The notes under the pieces are model-generated. The model worked only from the letters and a program-made list of their open reading frames with translations, did no database searches and was not told the DNA's origin. From positions 1-64,000 of the forward strand of contig NZ_BMKR01000031.1 of NCBI RefSeq assembly GCF_014644435.1: DNA of 64,000 nt. The letters are read 5' to 3'. This DNA comes from Paenibacillus albidus (GTDB lineage: Bacteria; Bacillota; Bacilli; Paenibacillales; Paenibacillaceae). The translations under genes were made by a program, and so were the position numbers. Positions 54,736 to 62,636 of this stretch are shown piece by piece (the stretch's first letter is position 1; each line of letters starts with the position of its first letter).

Positions 54736-54802
54736 GTTCATTATACAGTGTTGTTAGGGTCTATGCAAACCATAAATATAGAATTTTTAAGGAGCTTAAC
54801 TC

Positions 54803-55579
54803 ATGGATATTACAGCTATAATCGGCCTATTGGCCGGACTGGCCGCCTTAATCGGCGGCTTTCTCTGGGAAGGCGGAAATATCTCCGGGCTGCTGCAGCT
54901 GAATGCCGCTTTGATCGTTTTTGGAGGCACCATCGCTGCCGTGATGATCAGCTTTCCGGCCTCCAGGCTGCGCTCCATCCCTTCCGCCTTGCACATGGCT
55001 TTTGGACGAAATACGGACAACATCCAAGAAAAAGCCGAGGAGCTCATTTCCATGGCCTCCATTACCCGCCGCGAAGGTGTGCTAACCCTGGAGAAGAGAG
55101 CCGAGGAGCACCCGGACCCTTACACACGGGAGGGCCTCATGCTCATTATTGACGGTACCGACCCGGATCAGGTCCGGCAAATCCTGGAGCTGGAAATGGA
55201 TGCGAAAGAACTCAAGCATGACAGCTATGCCAAAATCTTTGAAGCAGCCGGAGGGTATGCACCCACCATGGGGATCATTGGTACAGTAATGGGACTTATT
55301 AGTGTACTCGGCAGTCTGACCGATCCCTCGAATTTGGGAGCTTCCATTGCGGTAGCTTTTACAGCAACATTGTACGGTGTAGCCTCCGCTAATTTAATCT
55401 TTTTACCCATTGCCTCCAAGATTAAATCCCGCAGCCAAAGCCAGCTCCACAGTATGGAGATGCTGATGGTGGGCATTCTTTCCTTGCAGAACGGGGATCA
55501 TCCGCAGCTGGTACGCAAGAAGCTGAACTCTTTCCTTACGGACGAGGACGAACGTCCGGCTGCCAGAGGTTTGATATGA
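54803..55579 (+). CDS. motA: Flagellar motor stator protein MotA
   Basis: A 258-residue membrane protein of the MotA/PomA/TolQ family. The N-terminal helices (IIGLLAGLAALIGGFLWEGG and LIVFGGTIAAVMISFP), the cytoplasmic loop with RREGVLTLE and the conserved charged stretch, and the late PTMGIIGTVMGLISVL with AFTATLYGVASANLIFLPIA are diagnostic. With MotB it forms the ion channel that drives flagellar rotation. ATG 54803 follows AAGGAG. It overlaps motB in ATGA. I found no sigma-D type promoter directly upstream. Confidence 0.93.
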   Translation: MDITAIIGLLAGLAALIGGFLWEGGNISGLLQLNAALIVFGGTIAAVMISFPASRLRSIPSALHMAFGRNTDNIQEKAEELISMASITRREGVLTLEKRAEEHPDPYTREGLMLIIDGTDPDQVRQILELEMDAKELKHDSYAKIFEAAGGYAPTMGIIGTVMGLISVLGSLTDPSNLGASIAVAFTATLYGVASANLIFLPIASKIKSRSQSQLHSMEMLMVGILSLQNGDHPQLVRKKLNSFLTDEDERPAARGLI

Positions 55580-56448
55580 GGCAGAGAGACCGGCGGAAGC
55601 GCCGTGGAGATGCCCCCGAGAGCCGGGACCGCTGGATGATTACGTACGCGGATCTGATCACACTGCTGCTGATTTTTTTTGTGGTGCTGTATGCCATGAG
55701 CAGTCTCGACACGGAGAAATACAACATTGTAACCGGCTCCCTCTCTAAAACCTTCATGACAGGAGGTTCACCTGTGCTGGATGGCGGGACTGGCCTTCTG
55801 GACGGCGATCAGGGGATAGACGGCGGCGGACCGGATAAGGAACAGACTCCCGGCAACACGGAGGGCACCGCCAGCGATTCCGCCAACGGCAACGGGACAA
55901 ACTCCAGCTCGAATGGCAGCTCTGACGCCGGAACAAGTCCAGTGCCTTCGGAGCGGGAGCTTGCCTTCCGCGAGCAGGAGGCCAAGCTGGCTGATTTAAT
56001 GGGGGTAATCACCCAATATGTAGAGAATAACAACCTGGGCGACCAAATCTACGTGGCTGACAAGCCGCAGGGGATCGCGATAACGCTGAGTGACCGTTTT
56101 CTATTCGATGTAGGCAAAGCCGATCTGAAAGCCCCCTCCTACCCGGCGCTCCGGCAGCTGTCCGGCCTGTTCCGCGGCATTGGGGCGACAATCAGCATAG
56201 AGGGCCACACGGATAATATCCCGGTCTCGGCGGCTTCCATGTACAACGACAACTGGGACCTGTCCGGCGCCCGGGCATTGTCTGTATTGCGGTTTTTTCT
56301 GGAGCAGGAAAAGCTGAATCCGGACAATTTTCAATATGCCGGTTATGCCGACACCCGCCCTTCGGCTGACAATTCCACTGAAGCAGGACGCCAAAAAAAC
56401 CGGCGGGTAGAGATTATCGTATTGCGGCAGCTTCAGGAAAAAGATTAA
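55576..56448 (+). CDS. motB: Flagellar motor stator protein MotB
   Basis: A 290-residue protein with a short basic cytoplasmic N-terminus, one membrane helix beginning WMITYADLITLLLIFFVVLYAMSS with the ion-binding Asp (about residue 24-25), a Ser/Asn/Gly-rich linker (about 60-125) and a C-terminal OmpA-like peptidoglycan-binding domain (ISIEGHTDNIPV then NWDLSGARALSVL and AGRQKNRRVEIIV). It anchors the stator to the wall. It is translationally coupled to motA. The linker, with many Gly, Ser and Asn, is long for MotB. Whether protons or sodium drive it cannot be settled by eye. Confidence 0.93.
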   Translation: MRQRDRRKRRGDAPESRDRWMITYADLITLLLIFFVVLYAMSSLDTEKYNIVTGSLSKTFMTGGSPVLDGGTGLLDGDQGIDGGGPDKEQTPGNTEGTASDSANGNGTNSSSNGSSDAGTSPVPSERELAFREQEAKLADLMGVITQYVENNNLGDQIYVADKPQGIAITLSDRFLFDVGKADLKAPSYPALRQLSGLFRGIGATISIEGHTDNIPVSAASMYNDNWDLSGARALSVLRFFLEQEKLNPDNFQYAGYADTRPSADNSTEAGRQKNRRVEIIVLRQLQEKD

Positions 56449-56727
56449 GTGGAGTGACAAATTGGGAGTAACGGGATGGGCAAGGAAATTTTAAGCTTTT
56501 GGCTGCATTTTTTGCAGCAGTTTGCGGACAAAACCGGCGCATTTTCGTTTTGACTGCATTTTGTACATTAGGAAAAGCAATAATGGACGGTTATTCTCAT
56601 TTTTCTCATTTTTCGATGTACGAAATACATCAGAACACACTTTCGAGTGCTTCCGGTAGTGATTTTGCTGCACTAAATACATTGCATCTTTATATCCTCC
56701 ACTATCGGGACAATAATCACAAAACAC
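56449..56727. other. Intergenic stretch between motB and the gcvH terminator
   Basis: No supportable gene. It contains an inverted repeat GCTGCA...TGCAGC (56502-56518) that could be a weak motB terminator, and a TTTCG...CGAAA palindrome near 56610. Short open frames on both strands lack ribosome sites. Confidence 0.5.
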
Positions 56728-56782
56728 AAAAAGACAGAGCTCACACATAATTAACATCACATGTGCGGTGTCTGTCTTTTTA
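56728..56782 (-). terminator. Terminator of gcvH
   Basis: AAAAAGACAGA...TCTGTCTTTTT pair at the outside, with a CACACAT/ATGTGCGG-like second pairing inside, giving T runs on both strands. It lies 28 bases after the gcvH stop. Confidence 0.8.
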
Positions 56783-56809
56783 GTGCTGTTTTAACAGCAA
56801 ATCCGGGGC

Positions 56810-57202
56810 TTATTCGCCAATTAATTCCTTATACGCAGCAGCGTTCAGCAGGCCTCTTACCGCAGCCGCATATTCGCCTTCAATCTCCAGCTCAAAAATC
56901 CAGCCGCCGCCATAAGGCTCGTCATTGAGCAGCTCAGGGCTGCCATCCAGCTTGTCATTGATCTTGGTCACAGTGCCCGATACCGGTGAATAGAGCTCGG
57001 ATACCGTTTTGACCGACTCAATGCTGCCTACACTGTCCCCGGCCGAAATCACCGCTCCGACTTCCGGAAACTCCACAAATACGATGTCTCCAAGCAAATG
57101 CTGCGCATGATCGGTAATGCCCACACGAACGGTCCGGCCTTCGCCTTGCAACGCCCACTCATGCTCTTCGCTGTATAACAGATTGTCCAATACTTCGCTC
57201 AT
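56810..57202 (-). CDS. gcvH: Glycine cleavage system H protein
   Basis: A 130-residue lipoyl carrier that shuttles the aminomethyl group between P, T and L proteins. The lipoylation motif is GSIESVKTVSEL with Lys65, within the usual barrel. Length is standard. It is encoded opposite to the gcvT-gcvPA-gcvPB operon, so it does not share the glycine riboswitch and must be controlled separately. The start ATG 57202 has AGAGGCGG upstream. A promoter resembling the sigma-D consensus lies about 55 bases before the gene. Confidence 0.95.
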   Translation of the reverse strand: MSEVLDNLLYSEEHEWALQGEGRTVRVGITDHAQHLLGDIVFVEFPEVGAVISAGDSVGSIESVKTVSELYSPVSGTVTKINDKLDGSPELLNDEPYGGGWIFELEIEGEYAAAVRGLLNAAAYKELIGE

Positions 57203-57256
57203 TCTTCAGCCGCCTCTTTTCCACATTTGGAGTTGTAAAATTAGTTATAGCCTAAG

Positions 57257-57283
57257 TTATCGGCCCGCATCGTGTCAATATTA
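57257..57283 (-). promoter_or_regulatory. Sigma-D-like promoter motif before gcvH
   Basis: On the minus strand TAAT (57280-57283), 15 bases, then GCCGATAA (57257-57264). The Bacillus sigma-D consensus is TAAA-N15-GCCGATAT. A sigma-A style TTGACA (57273-57278) overlaps, but no -10 stands at the right distance. Confidence 0.4.
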
Positions 57284-57326
57284 CTGACAGGAATTTTAAA
57301 TTTGTCATCTTTTTGACGTTTTTTTG

Positions 57327-57356
57327 TTGACAGTAGGGTCGTATACCCGGTTTAAT
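57327..57356 (+). promoter_or_regulatory. Promoter of the gcv operon
   Basis: TTGACA (57327-57332), 18 bases, TTTAAT (57351-57356). It precedes the riboswitch by about 35 bases, so transcription starts just before the first aptamer. Confidence 0.75.
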
Positions 57357-57390
57357 GGAGTCAGTAGAAAACAATACGGTTCGCGAATGA

Positions 57391-57603
57391 TGGCATAGGG
57401 AGAGACTGTCTCTACAGAAGACGGCGCCGAAGGAGTAAACCCGGGACGGGTGAATCTCTCAGGCAAAAGGACCTTTGCCGGACGCATCTCTGGAGAGCTA
57501 TCTGGCGCTTATTCCAGCGTCTAGATCACCAACGGGGAAACTTGTCCGGGGACTTCATTTCCTTGCGGCAGGGTAACTCTCAGGTACAAAGGACAGAGCG
57601 GTA
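57391..57603 (+). promoter_or_regulatory. Tandem glycine riboswitch
   Basis: Two adjacent glycine aptamers. The first contains GGGAGAGACTG, GCGCCGAAGGAGTAAACCC, GAATCTCTCAGGCAAAAGGA and GGACGCATCTCTGGAGAG. The second contains ATCACCAACGGGGAAAC and GGTAACTCTCAGGTACAAAG then GACAGAG. These are the conserved gcvT-motif elements. The end of the second aptamer overlaps a terminator, which fits an ON switch in which glycine binding prevents termination of gcvT-gcvPA-gcvPB. Confidence 0.95.
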
Positions 57604-57650
57604 AGTCTATTTATGCTTTAGTGCATAGATGGCTTCCGCCTGTCCTTTTT
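57588..57650 (+). terminator. Riboswitch-controlled terminator
   Basis: AAAGGACAGAGCGG at the 3' edge of the second aptamer can pair with CCGCCTGTCCTTT (about 57637-57649), with an inner TCTAT/ATAGA pairing, followed by T residues. The same bases close the aptamer, so the two structures exclude each other. Confidence 0.85.
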
Positions 57651-57679
57651 GGTATGTAATCAGACAAGGGAGTGACGAC

Positions 57680-58795
57680 ATGGATGCTTTGAAAAGAACG
57701 CCTTTTTACGATCTTTACTCCGCTTATGCAGAGTCCAGATGCATTGACTTTGGCGGCTGGGAGCTGCCGGTGCAGTTTACGGGAATCGTCAAGGAGCATG
57801 AAGCTGTGCGCCGGGAGGCCGGGCTGTTTGATGTGTCGCATATGGGTGAATTCATGGTGACCGGGAAAAATGCCGAAGCCTTTTTGCAGCAAATGACAAC
57901 AAACGATGTCACCCGTCTCACCGATGGCGGGGCGCAGTATACGCTGCTCTGCTATCCAAACGGCGGCGTTGTGGATGATTTGCTCATCTATCGTCTGGGT
58001 GAAGCCCGTTATATGCTCGTGGTCAATGCTTCCAACATCGACAAGGATTTCGTTTGGCTGGAGGAACATCTGACCGAAGAATTCAGTGGTGTTACCCTCA
58101 CAAATGTCTCGGACGAGACATTGCTGCTTGCCCTGCAAGGCCCGCTGGCCGAGACCATTCTCGGCACCGTGACCGACGCTCCTCTTCAGCAGCTTAAACC
58201 CTTCACTTTTCTGGAACATGCAACGGTCTGCGGTGTAGAAGTACTGCTCTCCCGTTCCGGTTATACCGGCGAGGACGGTTTCGAAATCTATGCGCCGCCC
58301 GCCATAGCTGAGACGTTATGGAAGGGGCTGCTGGCCGCCGGTGCGCCGCACGGATTAACCCCTGCCGGTCTGGGTGCGCGCGATACGCTGCGGTTCGAGG
58401 CGAAACTGCCGCTGTACGGCCAGGAATTATCCGCTGATATTACGCCGCTGGAAGCGGGATTACAGTTCTTTGTGAAGCTTGGCAAAGAGGATTTTATCGG
58501 ACGCGATGCTCTTGTGCAGCAAAAGGAAGCTGGTCTTCCCCGCAAGCTTGTTGGCCTGGAAATGATCGACCGGGGCATTCCGCGCTCCCATTATCCGGTG
58601 TTCGCAGACGGGGTTCAGATCGGTGAGATCACCACCGGTACACAATCCCCTACTCTGAAACGCAATCTCGGACTCGCTCTGCTGGATACCGCCTACACTG
58701 AGCTTGGCACTGAGGTCTATGTGGAAATCCGCGGCAAGCAGCTGAAAGCCGTTGTGGTCAAAGCTCCATTTTACAAGAGGAACTCATCTCAGTAG
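57680..58795 (+). CDS. gcvT: Glycine cleavage system T protein (aminomethyltransferase)
   Basis: A 371-residue enzyme that moves the methylene group from the H protein to tetrahydrofolate and releases ammonia. GGWELPVQFTGIVKEHEAVR, GLFDVSHMGEF, TYTLLCYPNGGVVDDLLIYR-type folate-site residues and SRSGYTGEDGFEIY are family motifs, and the C-terminal barrel (ITTGTQSPTLKRNLGLALLD) is complete. ATG 57680 follows AAGGGAG; the frame is open upstream to 57629 but that lies in the terminator. It is the first gene behind the riboswitch. A gap of 455 bases follows before gcvPA. Confidence 0.96.
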   Translation: MDALKRTPFYDLYSAYAESRCIDFGGWELPVQFTGIVKEHEAVRREAGLFDVSHMGEFMVTGKNAEAFLQQMTTNDVTRLTDGGAQYTLLCYPNGGVVDDLLIYRLGEARYMLVVNASNIDKDFVWLEEHLTEEFSGVTLTNVSDETLLLALQGPLAETILGTVTDAPLQQLKPFTFLEHATVCGVEVLLSRSGYTGEDGFEIYAPPAIAETLWKGLLAAGAPHGLTPAGLGARDTLRFEAKLPLYGQELSADITPLEAGLQFFVKLGKEDFIGRDALVQQKEAGLPRKLVGLEMIDRGIPRSHYPVFADGVQIGEITTGTQSPTLKRNLGLALLDTAYTELGTEVYVEIRGKQLKAVVVKAPFYKRNSSQ

Positions 58796-58821
58796 AGGAT
58801 CAAGCCTAGTCAGCGGATTAG

Positions 58822-59049
58822 AAGCAAAGGGGGCTTTGGGACGTTCGCATCAACGGCCTGACGATTCCTGTGCCCCACCCTCCCGAGCCGATATCCGACG
58901 TACAAGCTGATGGATCGTTGCGGCATGCCCACCCACCGCATGTGGACTGTGAATACGTTATTTCGCTCCAGACTGCGGGTTTAACCCTCTCGAGGACTGA
59001 GATTCCTCTAAATGCGGCAGAAGTATCAAAACTGCTCCCGTATGAGTAA
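58822..59049 (+). other. Start-less open frame between gcvT and gcvPA
   Basis: A frame of 75 codons runs from a TAG (58819-58821) to TAA 59049 without ATG, GTG or TTG near its beginning. It reads LWDVRINGLTIPVPHPPEP then ISDVQADGSL and ends AEVSKLLPYE, which looks protein-like in composition. A GCAAAGGGGG ribosome-like site is at its head. I do not recognise it. It may be the tail of a decayed gene carried into the operon. Confidence 0.3.
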
Positions 59050-59126
59050 ATAACGGAATCTGAGTCCGCTCAAGAGACAAATGGAGTAAAAAATCGCCAA
59101 TAGCGGAATCTCTGTCCGCTTACTGA
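59050..59126. repeat. Pair of imperfect CGGA/TCCG inverted repeats inside the gcv operon
   Basis: AACGGAATCTGAGTCCGCT (59051-59069) and AGCGGAATCTCTGTCCGCT (59105-59123) are two copies of one inverted-repeat unit 54 bases apart. The second pairs AGCGGA with TCCGCT. The remainder of the gap, 59127-59250, holds the gcvPA ribosome site and no other gene. Confidence 0.7.
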
Positions 59127-59250
59127 TGTAGTCACCCACGATCCCAGCGGCAAACCAGTTAGGGTGGTTGTTCAGGAAATTCGTGAAGCTAAGTCATATC
59201 CAGCTTATAGATTCTTAAATTCCAAAAGAACCCAAGGAGTGAATCCATAA

Positions 59251-60603
59251 ATGAAGCACCGTTATCTGCCGATGACTGAGCAGGACCGCCAAGAGATGAT
59301 GGAGACTGTCGGGATTCAGTCCATTGATGAGCTGTTCGCCGACATCCCGCAAGCTGTCCGCTACCAAGGGACGATGCCGATGTCTGAACCTCTTGACGAA
59401 TATGCGCTGCTGCGCCATATGAAGGGCCTGGCCGACCAGAATGCCAACTTCGACACCCATGCCAGCTTCCTTGGTGCCGGACTGTACGACCATCACATCC
59501 CGGTTGTGATCAACCATGTGATCTCCCGTTCGGAATTCTATACCGCTTATACCCCATACCAGCCGGAGATCAGCCAAGGGGAGCTGCAGGCGATCTTCGA
59601 ATTCCAGTCTTACATCTGCGAACTGACCGGCATGAAAGTCGCCAATGCCAGCATGTATGACGGGGCTACCGCTTTTGCCGAAGCTGCTGTACTTGCCGCC
59701 GGGGCCACCAAACGCAAAAAGCTGATGGTCTCCCGTACCGTTCATCCCGAAGCCCGCCAGGTGCTACGCACCTCGGCAGAAGCCTGGGGCCTTGAAGTCG
59801 TGGAGATTGACTATACAGATGGTGTAACCGACCTCACGAAGCTTGGCGCTGCCATTGATGGCGATACTGCCGCCGTACTTGTGCAGTCGCCGAACTTCTT
59901 TGGCGCTATCGAGGACCTCCGTGCCATTGAGCCATTAATCCATGGGGTCAAAGGGCTGATGGTGGTCAGCGCCAACCCGATTGCCCTCGGGGTTCTTGAA
60001 ACACCGGGCAGGCTAGGCGCGGATATCGTCGTGGGCGATGCCCAGCCGCTGGGGATTCCGGCATCGCTCGGCGGCCCAACCTGCGGATTCTTCGCCGTCG
60101 CCGAGCCGCTGATGCGCCGCATGCCGGGCCGGATCGTCGGCCAGACCGTTGACCGTAACGGCAAACGCGGCTTCGTGCTGACGCTGCAAGCCCGTGAGCA
60201 GCACATCCGCCGTGAGAAAGCCACATCGAACATTTGCTCCAACCAGGCGCTGCTTGCCCTGTGCGCTTCGGTCTATCTGTCCGTAATGGGCAAAGAAGGC
60301 ATGCGCGAGGTCGGTGAGCTGAATATCCGCAAAAGCCATTACGCCTCCGGCAAGCTGGCCGAAATAAGCGGTGCGGAGTGCACCTTCTCCGCCCCTTTCT
60401 TTAATGAATTTGTCTTGAAGCTTCCGGAGGGAACCAGCGTGAAGACTGTGAACTCCAAGCTGGCGCAGGAAGGTTATCTGGGCGGCTATGATCTGGGCCG
60501 CGATTACCCCGAGCTGGCCGGACATATTCTGGTTGCTGTGACCGAGAAAAGAAGCAAAGAAGAAATTGACCAATTCGCTAGCGCACTGGAGGGCTGTTTA
60601 TGA
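59251..60603 (+). CDS. gcvPA: Glycine dehydrogenase (decarboxylating) subunit 1
   Basis: A 450-residue N-terminal half of the P protein, which in bacilli is split in two genes. MTEQDRQEMMETVGIQSIDELF, FLGAGLYDHHIPVVI, TPYQPEISQGELQAIFEFQ and GMKVANASMYDGATAFAEA are conserved. It lacks the PLP lysine, which is in subunit 2. ATG 59251 follows AAGGAG. It overlaps gcvPB by four bases (ATGA). Confidence 0.96.
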   Translation: MKHRYLPMTEQDRQEMMETVGIQSIDELFADIPQAVRYQGTMPMSEPLDEYALLRHMKGLADQNANFDTHASFLGAGLYDHHIPVVINHVISRSEFYTAYTPYQPEISQGELQAIFEFQSYICELTGMKVANASMYDGATAFAEAAVLAAGATKRKKLMVSRTVHPEARQVLRTSAEAWGLEVVEIDYTDGVTDLTKLGAAIDGDTAAVLVQSPNFFGAIEDLRAIEPLIHGVKGLMVVSANPIALGVLETPGRLGADIVVGDAQPLGIPASLGGPTCGFFAVAEPLMRRMPGRIVGQTVDRNGKRGFVLTLQAREQHIRREKATSNICSNQALLALCASVYLSVMGKEGMREVGELNIRKSHYASGKLAEISGAECTFSAPFFNEFVLKLPEGTSVKTVNSKLAQEGYLGGYDLGRDYPELAGHILVAVTEKRSKEEIDQFASALEGCL

Positions 60604-62060
60604 AACCGGAACAAAGTCTGATTTTTGAATTAAGCCGTCCCGGCCGTTCGGCCTATTCCCTGCCTCAGTGCGATGTGCCGCAGAACGAGAGCATCGAAGC
60701 GCTGATCCCGCAAGGCCTGCTGCGCAGTGAACCTGTGGTGCTGCCGGAAGTATCCGAAGTCGATGTCATCCGCCACTATACCTCCCTGTCCCGCCGGAAC
60801 TTCGGGGTCGATAACGGCTTCTATCCGCTCGGCTCTTGTACAATGAAATATAATCCGAAGATCAACGAAGATGTCGCCCGCTTCCCCGGCCTGGCCAAGA
60901 TCCATCCGTACCAGCCGGAAGAGAGTATGCAGGGTGCGCTTGAACTGATGTATACTTTGCAAAATGATCTCGCCGCCCTCACCGGCATGGACGCCGTTTC
61001 TTTGCAGCCCGCAGCCGGTGCGCATGGCGAATGGACCGGTCTGATGATGATCCGCGCCTACCACGAAAGCCGCGGTGAGACCCGCACCAAGGTTATCGTG
61101 CCGGATTCCTCGCACGGCACCAACCCGGCCAGCGCCGCCGCAGCCGGACTGGATACGGTTACGATTCCTTCCAATGATAAAGGAATGGTCGATCTGGAAG
61201 CCCTGCGGGCAGCCGTTGGCAGCGATACTGCTGCACTCATGCTGACCAACCCGAGCACCCTTGGTCTCTTCGAGACGCAAATCGTCGAAATCGCGGCGAT
61301 TGTCCATGAAGCAGGCGGCCTACTCTACTATGACGGAGCGAACTCCAATGCGATTATGGGCATTACCCGCCCCGGTGATATGGGCTTTGACGTAGTGCAT
61401 TTGAACCTGCACAAGACGATGAGCACTCCACACGGCGGCGGCGGACCAGGCGCAGGACCAGTTGGTGTCAAAGCCAAGCTGATTCCGTTCCTGCCGCAGC
61501 CGACGGTTGCCCGGAATGAAGATGGAAGCTTCTCTCTTGATTTCGGCGGCCCGCAATCCATCGGACGCGTCAAAGCGTATTACGGCAACTTTGGCATCCT
61601 CGTTCGCGCTTATGCTTATATCCGCACCTACGGTCCCGACGGGCTGCGCGAAGTGTCCGAAAATGCCGTGCTGAATGCCAACTATATGATGCACCGCCTG
61701 GCACCTTATTTTGAGATTCCGTATCCCGGTGTCTGCAAGCATGAATTCGTTATGTCCGGCCGCAATCTCAAGCAATATGGTGTCCGCACACTTGATGTTG
61801 CCAAACGCCTGCTCGACTTCGGCTACCACCCGCCAACAGTGTACTTCCCGCTCACCGTGGAAGAGTGTATGATGATCGAACCTACGGAAACCGAGAGCAA
61901 AGAAACGCTCGACGGCTTCATCGAGACGATGATCCAAATCGTCAAGGAAGCGCAGGAAACGCCGGAGATTGTCATTAACGCCCCGCACACGACGGAGATC
62001 AGCCGTCTGGATGAGACACAGGCCGCGCGCAAGCCGGTGCTGAATTGTTCTTGCGGGTGA
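60600..62060 (+). CDS. gcvPB: Glycine dehydrogenase (decarboxylating) subunit 2
   Basis: A 486-residue C-terminal half of the P protein with the PLP site HLNLHKTMSTPHGGGGPGAG (Lys272). SRRNFGVDNGFYPLGSCTMKYNP, LQPAAGAHGEWTGL and DSSHGTNPASAA are hallmarks. Together with GcvPA it decarboxylates glycine and loads the lipoyl arm of GcvH. It is the last gene of the operon and is followed by a strong terminator. Confidence 0.96.
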   Translation: MKPEQSLIFELSRPGRSAYSLPQCDVPQNESIEALIPQGLLRSEPVVLPEVSEVDVIRHYTSLSRRNFGVDNGFYPLGSCTMKYNPKINEDVARFPGLAKIHPYQPEESMQGALELMYTLQNDLAALTGMDAVSLQPAAGAHGEWTGLMMIRAYHESRGETRTKVIVPDSSHGTNPASAAAAGLDTVTIPSNDKGMVDLEALRAAVGSDTAALMLTNPSTLGLFETQIVEIAAIVHEAGGLLYYDGANSNAIMGITRPGDMGFDVVHLNLHKTMSTPHGGGGPGAGPVGVKAKLIPFLPQPTVARNEDGSFSLDFGGPQSIGRVKAYYGNFGILVRAYAYIRTYGPDGLREVSENAVLNANYMMHRLAPYFEIPYPGVCKHEFVMSGRNLKQYGVRTLDVAKRLLDFGYHPPTVYFPLTVEECMMIEPTETESKETLDGFIETMIQIVKEAQETPEIVINAPHTTEISRLDETQAARKPVLNCSCG

Positions 62061-62084
62061 AAAGCTTACTATAATAAAGTTAAA

Positions 62085-62134
62085 GCAGCTGCCTTGCAAA
62101 GTGTTGACACTTTCGGGCAGCTGCATTTTTTTAT
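62085..62134 (+). terminator. Intrinsic terminator of the gcv operon
   Basis: GCAGCTGCC...GGGCAGCTGC pair, with AAAGTG/CACTTT continuing the stem inside, followed by ATTTTTTT, 25 bases after the gcvPB stop. Confidence 0.92.
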
Positions 62135-62169
62135 ATTCTATTACCTGTATACCTTTGTTCTGCTCCCCA

Positions 62170-62430
62170 TTCGTTACCCTAGAACACTGCGGACCCTACA
62201 GCCCTTATTATCTCTATTTGGCGTGTCCGGCCGGGTTTACGGACCGTATTGCTCTTATTGCTTGTTTAACCGGCATATATGGAGCGGAATTCCGTCAATA
62301 GGTGCAGCTGAGTCCGTAAGCCTGGCGAAACCGTGGTTACTTTGATAATAAGCGCACCTGGATCCGTTTCCGCTTGCTCGACATCTCAATGGCCCCCTTA
62401 GAGCCAATGAATCCCGGATACACCTTTTCC
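62170..62430. repeat. Intergenic stretch with degenerate repeat units
   Basis: GCGGACCCTACAGCCCTTATT (near 62197) and ACGGACCGTATTGCTCTTATT (near 62239) are two related units, and later AGCGGAATTCCGTC and GAGTCCGTAAGC carry the same CGGA/TCCG cores as the repeats in the gcv operon. The 576-base gap from gcvPB to the next gene shows no supportable coding region. Confidence 0.55.
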
Positions 62431-62636
62431 GCGTAACCTCATCTTATTATCTTTATAGTCCTGGCCCCGCAAATTGTGTTAAACCCTAATTATTATAGAT
62501 AGTCAGGAGTCTGATCGCTCTTTTTTGCATAAATCAGGACAATGAATGCCAAATGGGTCACATTCATAGGACCTTTCTTTAGCTATATACTCTACTGTAA
62601 GCGTTATCATCACATTTTATGGAGGTGGTCCTGTTT

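Noticed and set aside
54624..54802. Sigma-D promoter for motAB
   Set aside because: No sequence near TAAA-N15-GCCGATAT is present on the plus strand in this gap.
57629..57679. An earlier start for gcvT
   Set aside because: The extra 17 codons lie within the riboswitch terminator and have no ribosome site; ATG 57680 has AAGGGAG and gives the normal length.
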